Below, in pieces: positions 1-6,530 of a stretch of 9,612 nt of DNA. The position numbers were made by a program, and so were the translations under genes. The stretch's first letter is position 1; each line of letters starts with the position of its first letter. The notes beneath the pieces were generated by a model, which did not search any database, was not told the origin of the DNA, and was given only the letters and a program-made list of their open reading frames with translations. Source of the DNA: Cyanobacteria bacterium M_surface_7_m2_037 (lineage in GTDB: Bacteria > Cyanobacteriota > Cyanobacteriia > PCC-6307 > Cyanobiaceae); NCBI GenBank assembly GCA_016882585.1, contig VGPP01000062.1:1-9612 (forward strand), written 5' to 3'.

Positions 1-929
1 CCCTGCACCACGGGGTAATCCCGCTGGCCGATCGCTTCTTGCAGCCGGAAGGCCACACCGGGCCAGGAATAGGTGACCTCGATCAGCAGCGCCCCGCCGA
101 TCAGGGAGGCCACGGTGATGCCCGTGATCGTGAGCACCGGCAGCAGCGCATTGGGCAGGGCATGGCGCAGCACCACCCGCCGTTCGCTCAGGCCGCGGCT
201 GCGGGCCGCCTCCACGTAATCGGAATCCAGGGCGCGGCGCAGGTTGAGGCGCAGGGCATTGGCGAACACGCCGCTGAGCAGCAGGCCCAGGGTGGAGGCG
301 GGGAGCACCAGATGGCGCAGCGCCCCCCAGAACTGCTGCGCGTTGCCCGCCAGCAGGCTGTCGAGCAGATAGAAGCCGCTGCCAGCCGGTGGTACCACGG
401 TGGCCGGGAAGCGGCCGCCCACCGGCAGCCAACCCAGCCACACGGCGAACACCAGCTGCACCACCATCGCGGCCCAGAAGGGAGGCAGGGCATAGGTGCC
501 GATGCCATAGAGCCGCCCCGCCAGATCGGTTTTGCCCTCCGGCCGGGCGATGCCGCTGAAGCCCACCGCGAGTCCCAGCACCGCCGCAATCAACAGCGCC
601 ACCACGCCCAGCTCCAGGCTGGCGGGCAGGCTGTGGCCGATCACGGCCGTAACCGGTTCGTTGTTGGTGAGTGAGTTGCCCAGCTGGCCGTGCAGCAGAT
701 CAGCCAGATAGCGGCCGTATTGCACCAGCAGGGGCTGATCGAGGCCCAGCTGCTGGCGCAGCAAAGCCCGGGCTTCCGGCGGTGCTCGCAACCCCAGCAG
801 GGCATCGATCGGATCCCCCGGTGCCACGCGCAGCAGCAGGAACACCAAGCTGGCGATCAGCCAGAGCATCACGGGCACCAGCGCCAGTCGGCTGGTCAGA
901 TAACGCAGCAGGTGACGACGGCGACTCAT
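1..929 (-). CDS. DppB/OppB-family ABC transporter permease (3' end outside window)
   Basis: This is an inner-membrane permease subunit of a peptide/nickel-type ABC importer (binding-protein-dependent transport family). The ATG at 929-927 opens a frame that stays open to the left edge, giving 309 full codons. OppB/DppB proteins are usually about 310-340 residues, so probably only the last helix and tail are missing. An N-terminal helix at about residues 14-34 is followed by RVAPGDP, typical of the family. Further hydrophobic segments lie near 104-124, 146-170, 205-225 and 262-284. The cytoplasmic EAA loop that contacts the ATPase is clear: E240-A-A, G246, and L258-P259. The start overlaps the stop of the upstream binding-protein gene by four bases (ATGA), so the two are probably translationally coupled. 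The second permease and the ATPases would be expected beyond the left edge. Substrate cannot be read from sequence; peptides are the default annotation. Confidence 0.93.
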   Translation of the reverse strand, partial: MSRRRHLLRYLTSRLALVPVMLWLIASLVFLLLRVAPGDPIDALLGLRAPPEARALLRQQLGLDQPLLVQYGRYLADLLHGQLGNSLTNNEPVTAVIGHSLPASLELGVVALLIAAVLGLAVGFSGIARPEGKTDLAGRLYGIGTYALPPFWAAMVVQLVFAVWLGWLPVGGRFPATVVPPAGSGFYLLDSLLAGNAQQFWGALRHLVLPASTLGLLLSGVFANALRLNLRRALDSDYVEAARSRGLSERRVVLRHALPNALLPVLTITGITVASLIGGALLIEVTYSWPGVAFRLQEAIGQRDYPVVQ

Positions 930-2512
930 CGGATACTCAGCGCCTGCAGCACCAGGCGGCCGCTGCCATCAAACACGGGTTGGCGCAGCTGCGGCTGCGC
1001 CCAGGCCCGCGGCGCCACCTGCCACACCGGGATATAGGCCGCTGCAGTGGCCGTGCGCTGCTGCAGCTGACGCAGCAGCGGCAGGCGCTCTGGGCCGCTC
1101 AGCCGTTCGCTCGCCTCCAGTTCCGCCTGCAGCCCCGGCGCGCTCCAGAAGCTGCCGGCGGCGGCGGCGTTGCCCTCCAGGCACTGCTCGCCTTTGGCCT
1201 TGCTGCAGGCGAGCATCGGCGCCAGGTAGATGTCGGGATCGGGGTAGTCGGCGCTCCAGTCGAACAGGATCATCGGAAAGGCGCCATCGGCCAGCTGGCG
1301 ATAGGCCGTGGTGGATTCCACGCCGGTGATCTCCAGCTGCACGCAGTCGCTGAGGTCGCGTTGCAGCTGGGCTTTCCAGGTGAGGGCAAACAACTTGTCG
1401 GCCGGCACATTCGAGCGGAAGGTGAGCGGCAGGGTGAACACCTTCCCCTGGCAATACCCGGCTTGTTTGTACAGCTGGCGCGCTCGGGTGGGGTTGTAGG
1501 CCGGCCAGGCCGGCGGCTCTGAACCTGCGAGCGGCGGTGGCACCAGCGAGCGCAGCGGAGCGCGGATGCCATAACTCACCCGTTGGCTGATCAGCTCACG
1601 ATTCAGGCTCAGGGCCACGGCCTGGCGCAGCAGCGGCTGGTTGAGCGGTGGACGATCACTGAGCAGCGTGAGATAGCCGATTTCCCCGGCGGGGCCGATG
1701 CCCTCCACCAAGCGCCCCTGCTGGGCGCGCTGCGCCAGAGCGCGCTGTTGGTCGCTGTCCATCCCGGAGGAGGTGAGCACATCCACCTCGCCACTCACCA
1801 GCGCGCCAAACAGGGCGGTGGAGTTACTGAGGGTGACCAGGTGCAGGCCGCTGTTGCGTGGCGCTGGGCCCCAGTAGCGCGTGAACGGCAGCAGGGTTTG
1901 TTTCTGGGGGCTGCTGCTCACCAGCCGGTAGGGGCCGGTGCCCACGAAGCGATCCGCCAGGGGTTTGCTCTGGTGCTGCCGGTAGGCCTTGGGCGAGAGC
2001 GGCGTGAGGCTGATCGAGCTGAGCAGCGCTGGCAGGGCGCTGTAGGGCCGCTTCAGCTGCAGCTCCAGTTCATAGGGCCCGCTGGCTCGCACGCCGCTGA
2101 TGCGGTCGTCGAGCAGGTAGCCCAGCTTGGCCAGGCTGCGGAAGCGCTCCAGGCTGAACACCATGGCCGCGGCATCAAAGCGGCTGCCGTCGTGAAACAG
2201 CACATCGCGCCGCAGGGGGATGCGGGCTCTGAGGCCATCCGGGCTGATCTGGGGTAAGGCTGTGGCTAGGTGCGGCTTCAGCTGGCCATCGGCCGAGGCG
2301 CTGTAAAGCGGATCACCGATGGCGCTGAGCAGTTGCAGGCCGGCGTGGGTGGTCACATCCACCGGATCCACCGAGGCCAGGCTGCTCTTACTGGCCACCA
2401 CCAACTGGCCGCTGGGATGGGGAGGCTGACAGCCGGACAGCAAGGCCACGGCCGGAAGCAGGGCCGCCAGGGCTAAGCGAAACAGGGGGCGGCGGGTCAA
2501 GGTTGCGGGCAA
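926..2512 (-). CDS. Family 5 extracellular solute-binding lipoprotein (DppA/OppA-like)
   Basis: This is the predicted substrate-binding component of the peptide-type ABC importer encoded with the permease at 1-929. The protein has 528 residues, a normal length for SBP family 5. A basic start (TRR) and hydrophobic core lead to a lipobox, LSGC, with the lipidated cysteine at residue 28, so it should be a periplasmic lipoprotein. The order that follows fits the family: an early VDP segment, then ISPDGLRARIPLRRDVLFHDGS-like sequence near residues 89-110, and a late DWSADYPDPD segment. No ATG is available: an in-frame TAA at 2521-2519 closes the frame just upstream. The start is therefore TTG at 2512, or TTG at 2500 four codons later; both keep the signal peptide. 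The gene begins 10 bases after the small gene at 2523-2726. Dipeptides, oligopeptides, nickel or glutathione are possible ligands for this family and sequence alone does not decide. Confidence 0.92.
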   Translation of the reverse strand: MPATLTRRPLFRLALAALLPAVALLSGCQPPHPSGQLVVASKSSLASVDPVDVTTHAGLQLLSAIGDPLYSASADGQLKPHLATALPQISPDGLRARIPLRRDVLFHDGSRFDAAAMVFSLERFRSLAKLGYLLDDRISGVRASGPYELELQLKRPYSALPALLSSISLTPLSPKAYRQHQSKPLADRFVGTGPYRLVSSSPQKQTLLPFTRYWGPAPRNSGLHLVTLSNSTALFGALVSGEVDVLTSSGMDSDQQRALAQRAQQGRLVEGIGPAGEIGYLTLLSDRPPLNQPLLRQAVALSLNRELISQRVSYGIRAPLRSLVPPPLAGSEPPAWPAYNPTRARQLYKQAGYCQGKVFTLPLTFRSNVPADKLFALTWKAQLQRDLSDCVQLEITGVESTTAYRQLADGAFPMILFDWSADYPDPDIYLAPMLACSKAKGEQCLEGNAAAAGSFWSAPGLQAELEASERLSGPERLPLLRQLQQRTATAAAYIPVWQVAPRAWAQPQLRQPVFDGSGRLVLQALSIR

Positions 2513-2522
2513 GCCCGCTTAT

Positions 2523-2726
2523 TCAAGCCCCATGCACAAGGCGAGGGGGGTGGTGGTGGCTGTGGCTGGCCACTTGCTGCAGGGAAATTTCAAACACGGG
2601 TGAGCCGTGGCGGGCCAGCGGCCAGCGCCGCACCCAGCAGCGGTTGTGGCGATCATCCACGCCGATCACCTGATACAGGTTTTCGTCGCTGGTGAGGGTG
2701 ATGCAATCACCCTGATGCAGGGTCAT
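2523..2726 (-). CDS. Small conserved-looking protein of unknown function (67 aa)
   Basis: I do not recognise a named family. The frame begins at ATG 2726-2724 and ends with TGA at 2525-2523, ten bases before the binding-protein start, so it probably shares an mRNA with the ABC transporter genes. Codon third positions are strongly G/C, as in the neighbouring genes, and the composition is ordinary for a protein (balanced D, E, R, V, I), unlike antisense shadow frames. The first 50 residues read as a compact beta-rich domain: an MTLHQGDCITLTSDEN opening, then a YQVIGVDD turn, then CWVRRWPL and a PVFEISLQQV strand. That layout suggests a small SH3- or KOW-like barrel, which is inference. The tail has a histidine-rich stretch, HSHHHPP. 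There is no signal peptide or membrane segment, so it is likely cytosolic. No convincing ribosome binding site precedes the ATG. Confidence 0.8.
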   Translation of the reverse strand: MTLHQGDCITLTSDENLYQVIGVDDRHNRCWVRRWPLARHGSPVFEISLQQVASHSHHHPPRLVHGA

Positions 2727-2910
2727 GGTTCGGGTGTGAAACAGAGCGGTGGTGGCGCTGAGAGAAAGAAGGATCTGAACAACAGCCTTCTCGGCGATGG
2801 GCTGATCAAAGGTTCTCGTCGCTACAAAGCAAGCGCTGCGTCAGCGGATTCAGATGGCGCAGCAGTGCGGGGTCGTTCTCGCTTTGTGTCCAATCTGCCT
2901 CAGCGCCGGC
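2727..2910. other. Intergenic gap between hom and the small protein/ABC block
   Basis: This 184-base gap is the only one above 100 bases in the window, so it is the most likely place for a hom terminator and for a promoter of the downstream small protein - binding protein - permease block. I see no well-matched -35/-10 pair on the minus strand. An imperfect inverted repeat at 2835-2863 (six pairs, a mismatch, one pair, 13-base loop in the minus-strand RNA) is followed by a moderately U-rich stretch. It could be a weak terminator for hom, but the support is poor. No tRNA fold or longer reading frame was seen. Confidence 0.4.
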
Positions 2911-4221
2911 TCAGAGCGTGCGCAGGTAGGCCGCCACGGCCGTCACGTCGTCCAGGGCTGTGATGGCGGCGAGGGCTCGGCGGAATTTCGCCTCCTGCAC
3001 CTCGTGGGTGATCACCACAATCTCCGCATCCGCACAGGCACCGCTGGTTTCGAATTGCACGATTGAGCGGATCGACACGCCCTCATCCCCGAAGCAGCTG
3101 CCGATGCGACCGATCACACCAGCCTGATCGCCCGTTTGCAGGCGCAGGTAGTTGCGGTGCTGCGTCTCGCCCGGATCCACCAGGCGGCAGGAGCGCCAGC
3201 GGCTGGCGGCCAGCAGCGGGTCGAGGCCGCCGCCCTGACCCGTGGCCTCGCGGATGCCGGCGATGTTCAAGATGTCGGCCACCACGGCGGAGGCGGTGGG
3301 GCCCGCGCCGGCGCCAGGGCCGTAGAACATCACGCGCCCCACCGGATCGCCCTCCACCAGGATCGCGTTGTTCACGCCGTGCACCCCCGCCAGCGGGTGG
3401 TCTTTGGGGAGCAGGGTGGGGCTGACGCGCACATCCAGCTGCACCGTGTCATCGGCGTCGGTGCCGAGGAACTGGGCAGTGGCCACGAGCTTCACCACGT
3501 AGCCGAGCTGGGCGGCGTAGTTCACGTCGCGGGCATCGAGGCGGTTGATGCCTTCGGTGGGGATGGCGCTGCGCTCGATCGAGCCGCCGTAGGCCAGGCC
3601 CGAAAGAATGGCGATCTTGTCGGCGGCGTCGCCACCTTCCACATCAGCGGCGGGATCGGCTTCGGCGTAGCCCAGGCGCTGGGCATCCGCCAGCACATCG
3701 CCGTAGGCGGCGCCCTCATCCGCCATGCGGCTGAGGATGTAATTGGTGGTGCCGTTGATGATGCCGCTCACCCGCTGAATGCGGTTGCCCCCCAGGGATT
3801 GTTTGAGTGGTTCGATGATCGGAATGCCGCCGCCCACGGCGGCTTCGATCAGCACGTACACCCCCTGCTCGGCTGCAGCGGCGGCGATCTCTTCGCCGTA
3901 GCGGGCGATCACCGCCTTGTTGGCTGTCACCACCGGCTTACCCGCGGCGATGGCCGCAAGGATCAGGCTGCGGGCCGGCTCCAGACCGCCCATCACCTCC
4001 ACCACGATGTCCACCGCGGGGTCGTTCACCACCTGCAGCGGATCGGTGCAGACAATCTCAGCGGGAAGTTCCACCGGCCGTGGGCGGTTCAGATCGCGCA
4101 CAGCCACGCGTTTGAGCGCGAGCTGCCCCACCAGCGGATGGCGGCCCTGGGGATTGAGCAGGATCTCGGCCACGCCTGCTCCCACCGTGCCAAGCCCGAG
4201 CAAGCCGATGCCGATGGTCAT
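2911..4221 (-). CDS. hom: Homoserine dehydrogenase with C-terminal ACT domain
   Basis: This enzyme reduces L-aspartate 4-semialdehyde to L-homoserine with NAD(P)H, the branch step towards threonine, methionine and isoleucine in the cytosol. The 436-residue length fits monofunctional bacterial HSD. Domains in order: a Rossmann nucleotide-binding domain with GLGTVGAG at residues 9-16; the TANKA segment near 99-103; a catalytic domain with NGTTN at 156-160; and the family signature ADPAADVEGGDAADK, containing catalytic D198 and K202. An ACT domain at about 356-436 is where threonine feedback binding is expected. I chose ATG at 4221; the frame can be extended three codons to a TTG at 4230, but the Rossmann strand starts right after the ATG. 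It follows sufE by 34 bases and is likely cotranscribed. No key residue is missing. Confidence 0.97.
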   Translation of the reverse strand: MTIGIGLLGLGTVGAGVAEILLNPQGRHPLVGQLALKRVAVRDLNRPRPVELPAEIVCTDPLQVVNDPAVDIVVEVMGGLEPARSLILAAIAAGKPVVTANKAVIARYGEEIAAAAAEQGVYVLIEAAVGGGIPIIEPLKQSLGGNRIQRVSGIINGTTNYILSRMADEGAAYGDVLADAQRLGYAEADPAADVEGGDAADKIAILSGLAYGGSIERSAIPTEGINRLDARDVNYAAQLGYVVKLVATAQFLGTDADDTVQLDVRVSPTLLPKDHPLAGVHGVNNAILVEGDPVGRVMFYGPGAGAGPTASAVVADILNIAGIREATGQGGGLDPLLAASRWRSCRLVDPGETQHRNYLRLQTGDQAGVIGRIGSCFGDEGVSIRSIVQFETSGACADAEIVVITHEVQEAKFRRALAAITALDDVTAVAAYLRTL

Positions 4222-4255
4222 GCCGCCCAATCCGTTAAAGGGCAGATCCTAGAAA

Positions 4256-4675
4256 TCAGCCGGCCGCCAGGGCACTGGCCTGGGCCTGCATCATCTTGAG
4301 GATGTTGAGAAAGCCATTGGCGCGAGAGGGCGTGAGGCTGGCCTGCAAGCCTGTTTCGCTGAGGAAGCCCGGATCGATGTCAGCGGCGGCAGCGGGATCC
4401 AGCCCTTCAAGCCCTTCGATCAGCAGCGCCAGCAGGCCTTTGGTGATGGCGGCATCGGAATCGCCCTGCCAGTGCAGCTTGCCGTCCACCAGCTGCCCCA
4501 CCACATACACCTGCGACACACAGCCCTTCACCTTGAAGGCGTCGTTGCGGAATTCCTCTGGCAGCGGTTGCAGCTTTTTGGCCAGCCAGAGCACGTATTC
4601 GTAGCGCCGCTTGGGATCGGCGGTGCCTTTCAGGCGTTCAACAATCTGATCGAGCTTCTCGCTGCCGGTGGCCAT
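4256..4675 (-). CDS. sufE: SufE cysteine desulfurase activator / sulfur acceptor
   Basis: SufE accepts the persulfide sulfur from the cysteine desulfurase SufS and hands it to the SufBCD scaffold for Fe-S cluster assembly, the main pathway in cyanobacteria. The protein has 139 residues, the usual size. It shows the N-terminal helix pair (KLDQIVERL, then RRYEYVLWLAKKL with LP) and the active-site loop VKGCVSQVYV with the acceptor cysteine at residue 52. A later segment, DSDAAITKGLLALLI, fits the conserved helix after the central sheet. The frame is open upstream to 4858, but that extension is proline- and arginine-rich and lies inside the preceding gene in another frame. The ATG at 4675-4673 sits in a TGATG overlap with the stop of the upstream gene, which supports this start and suggests coupled translation. 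hom follows 34 bases downstream. Confidence 0.97.
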   Translation of the reverse strand: MATGSEKLDQIVERLKGTADPKRRYEYVLWLAKKLQPLPEEFRNDAFKVKGCVSQVYVVGQLVDGKLHWQGDSDAAITKGLLALLIEGLEGLDPAAAADIDPGFLSETGLQASLTPSRANGFLNILKMMQAQASALAAG

Positions 4676-5130
4676 CAACGGAAACGACGCATGCGCTGGA
4701 GCCCCAGCAGCATGGCAGTTGCGCCCAGGGCGCTGAGCCAGGGCAGCGGATTGGAGTGGTGGTGGCGGCTGATCTGATCCAGCTGGGCTTGGCCGGCTTT
4801 CACTGGCATCTCGAGGTAGTCGCGGTGGCCAGGACCCCCATCCACCTGCAGCTCCCACTCGCCATTGGCCTGTTTGGGCAGGGCGAAGCTCAGTTGTCCC
4901 TCGGCATTGGTGCGGCCCAGCTCGAGGGATTCACCGTCTGGGGCCACCAGGCGTACCACGGCGTCGCTGGTGGGTTCGCCATTGGAGAAGCGGCTCTCCA
5001 GCACCAGGCTGTTGGTGAGGGATTCCAGCCGGGTGAGGCTGCTTTCGATGCCATGGGCCTGGGCCGCTGCAGGGCTGAGCAGCAGAGCCAGAGCTAGGGC
5101 GCGCAGAGCGGTGGAAACGGGTTGTGTCAT
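4675..5130 (-). CDS. Exported, membrane-anchored protein with carboxypeptidase-regulatory-like (NikL-type) domain
   Basis: This 151-residue protein has a signal peptide (about residues 1-25, ending in AQA) and a C-terminal hydrophobic helix at about 129-144 followed by a basic RMRRFR end. It should face the periplasm with its tail anchored in the inner membrane. The middle resembles the beta-sandwich of carboxypeptidase-regulatory-like domains as found in NikL-type partners of nickel ECF/ABC transporters: LESRFSNGEP, then VVRLVAPDG, RTNAEGQLSFALP, and GEWELQVDGGPGH. This is pattern recognition, not a database match. Predicted cleavage before His26 would leave an N-terminal histidine, and HHH lies at 123-125 just outside the membrane, so metal binding is possible. 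Its stop overlaps the sufE start by one base. A metal-handling role is an inference; no transporter subunit lies next to it in this window. Confidence 0.85.
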   Translation of the reverse strand: MTQPVSTALRALALALLLSPAAAQAHGIESSLTRLESLTNSLVLESRFSNGEPTSDAVVRLVAPDGESLELGRTNAEGQLSFALPKQANGEWELQVDGGPGHRDYLEMPVKAGQAQLDQISRHHHSNPLPWLSALGATAMLLGLQRMRRFR

Positions 5131-5173
5131 CGCTGTGCCGAAGGAAGGCTGGGGCCAGCTAAGCGCTTGGACT

Positions 5174-5395
5174 TCAGGCCGACCAGCGGCTGCTGGTGCT
5201 GCGGGTTTTACCGGCCTGCACCATGTGCACCATGGAGCTCACCATCATCGAGAGGGCATCACCGCTCTCCTGGCGCCCGCTCAGTTCAGCGGCCAGCACC
5301 TGCTCCGCTGCGGTGCCACGGTTCACGCGGATGCCGGGCGTACGCCGGCTGGCATTGCTGGCGGACTGAAACGCGTCGTTGGCCTGGAGATCCAC
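5174..5395 (-). CDS. Probable small protein of unknown function (about 73 aa, start uncertain)
   Basis: This frame fills most of the gap between the folate cyclo-ligase gene and the NikL-like gene, and I do not recognise its product. It is supported by strongly G/C-biased third codon positions and by a natural amino-acid composition (DAFQSASNASRR, then TAAEQVLAAELSGRQ), unlike the arginine/proline-rich shadow frames elsewhere. It ends with TGA at 5176-5174. There is no ATG near the front; GTG at 5395 is my choice because the codons before it lose the third-position bias. TTG at 5428 would give 84 residues. A methionine-rich segment, SMMVSSMVHMVQAG, near the C terminus looks like an amphipathic helix; part of it is coded by a near-perfect nine-base tandem repeat (5216-5233). 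No signal peptide or membrane helix is seen. Confidence 0.6.
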   Translation of the reverse strand: MDLQANDAFQSASNASRRTPGIRVNRGTAAEQVLAAELSGRQESGDALSMMVSSMVHMVQAGKTRSTSSRWSA

Positions 5396-5462
5396 AGAAG
5401 AGGTCTTTGCCTGCAGTGATCCTGCCAAAGCCTGCTCAGCGCTGCGTGGGTGCAGGGGAGGT

Positions 5463-6038
5463 TTACACAGCTTGCAACCAATGGATGCCGTGTTCATCCA
5501 GCCAACCGGCAAACGGCACATCCCAGGGCTCCCGCGGCAGCTCTTCCACCAGGCAGGCGGCTGGCAGCACTGCCAGGGCGGGAATGGCCTGCCACTGCGG
5601 ATCGCTGCGCAGGCGATCAAACCAGCCGCCGCCGTAGCCCAGGCGGAACCCGCGTTGGTCAAAGGCCAGGGCTGGGGCCAGCAGCAGCCCCAGGGCGCTG
5701 GCGTTGAGATCTGGCCCGTGTTCTGGTGCGGGAATACCGGTGTCATCGGGGCTGAGGTCCGCGCCCGGTTGCCAGTGCCGGTAGCGCAGTTGCCCGCGCT
5801 CCACGCGCGGCAGGGCCAGCCGATTGCGCAGGCCTGGGTGATCGGCCAGATGCCTGAGGTCGGCCTCGCCCTTGAGAGGCCAGTACAGCCCGAATTGTTG
5901 CTCGCCTTGTAGTTGCCCAGCCAGAGCCAGGGCAGCCCTTTGCATGCCGGCTTCGGCTGCGGGTCGATGCTGCAGCCGTTGCTCGCGATACAACCGGCGC
6001 AGCTCGGCTTTGGTGCTGGTGGCGGCGGCGGACTTCAT
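5463..6038 (-). CDS. 5-formyltetrahydrofolate cyclo-ligase (MTHF synthetase)
   Basis: This cytosolic enzyme uses ATP to convert 5-formyl-THF to 5,10-methenyl-THF, returning an inhibitory folate to the one-carbon pool. The protein has 191 residues, normal for the family. Visible motifs in order: the N-terminal basic helix with K10 and RRLYREQR, where ATP phosphates bind in homologues; YWPLKGEADL at 52-61; LPRVERGQLRY at 76-86; GIPAPE at 101-106; and the glycine-rich signature LGYGGGWFDR at 133-142, preceded by LLLAPALAFDQRGFR. The C terminus, PWDVPFAGWLDEHGI, is a variant of the usual closing strand. The ATG at 6038 overlaps the ruvC stop by four bases (ATGA), so coupled translation is likely. 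The gene is sometimes called ygfA, fau or MTHFS; I give no symbol because usage varies. Confidence 0.95.
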   Translation of the reverse strand: MKSAAATSTKAELRRLYREQRLQHRPAAEAGMQRAALALAGQLQGEQQFGLYWPLKGEADLRHLADHPGLRNRLALPRVERGQLRYRHWQPGADLSPDDTGIPAPEHGPDLNASALGLLLAPALAFDQRGFRLGYGGGWFDRLRSDPQWQAIPALAVLPAACLVEELPREPWDVPFAGWLDEHGIHWLQAV

Positions 6039-6511
6039 CGCTGGAACCAGCCGGTGAGCGCTGCCGCCAGGGCATCAGCGGCGTCATCGGGGCGGGGCGG
6101 GGTGTCGAGGTTGAGCTCGCGCATCACCGCGGCAAGCACGTCGTCTTTGTCGGCGTGGCCGTGGCCCGCTAGAGCCAGCTTGATCTGCATCGGCGGGAAT
6201 TCCGCCACGGGGATCTGGAAGCGCGCCAGGGTCATCATCAGCACCCCGCGGGCCTGCACCACCGAGATCGTGGTGCTGGAGCGGTAGAAGAAAAATTTCT
6301 CCACCACCGCTAGCTGCGGCCGCCAGGCGCGGATCAGCTGGCGAAGATCACGGGCGATCTCCACCATCCGCTCCCCCTCACTGCGGCCGGGATCGGTGCG
6401 GATGATGCCGCAATCGAGCAGTTGCTGGCGACCGCGGCCCGGGGTGCCTTCCACCTCGATCACGCCATAGCCCACCCGAGCCAGGCCGGGGTCGAGGCCG
6501 AGGATCACCAT
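6035..6511 (-). CDS. ruvC: Holliday junction resolvase RuvC
   Basis: RuvC is the dimeric endonuclease that cuts Holliday junctions with RuvAB at the end of homologous recombination and repair. From ATG 6511 the protein has 158 residues. The RNase H-like fold starts at once with VILGLDPG, placing catalytic D7 as in E. coli. The second acidic residue is E71 in VVEKFFF, and the C-terminal pair lies in RPDDAADALAAAL (D143, D146). QARG at 86-89 and an AGHGHADKDDV segment also match the family. The tail after the last catalytic helix is short compared with the 173-residue E. coli protein. An alternative TTG start at 6553 would overlap chlI and add a proline-rich leader; ATG 6511 is better placed, with a G-rich run (CCGGGGGCACC) just upstream and 19 bases after the chlI stop. 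Confidence 0.96.
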   Translation of the reverse strand: MVILGLDPGLARVGYGVIEVEGTPGRGRQQLLDCGIIRTDPGRSEGERMVEIARDLRQLIRAWRPQLAVVEKFFFYRSSTTISVVQARGVLMMTLARFQIPVAEFPPMQIKLALAGHGHADKDDVLAAVMRELNLDTPPRPDDAADALAAALTGWFQR

Positions 6512-6530
6512 CGGTGCCCCCGGCGCTGCA

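Noticed and set aside
39..2257. Three plus-strand open frames opposite the permease and binding-protein genes
   Set aside because: Their products are Gln/Ala/Arg-rich and motif-free, while the minus strand encodes a complete lipoprotein and a membrane protein with an EAA loop.
2835..2863. Inverted repeat in the hom downstream gap as a rho-independent terminator
   Set aside because: On the transcribed strand the stem has only six continuous pairs, then a mismatch, a 13-base loop, and no real U-run. It is noted only as weak.
3136..4299. Long plus-strand open frame (387 codons) antisense to hom
   Set aside because: It is rich in Ala, Gly, His and Gln, has no recognisable motif, and lies opposite a certain gene. 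High GC content makes stop codons rare on the opposite strand.
4676..4858. N-terminal extension of SufE up to 4858
   Set aside because: The extra 61 residues are Pro/Ser/Arg-rich, overlap the coding region of the upstream gene, and precede a well-placed ATG in a TGATG junction.
5137..5160. GCTGGCCCCAGC inverted repeat before the NikL-like gene as a terminator or operator
   Set aside because: Only four pairs are possible with a usable loop, and short GC palindromes are frequent in such GC-rich DNA.
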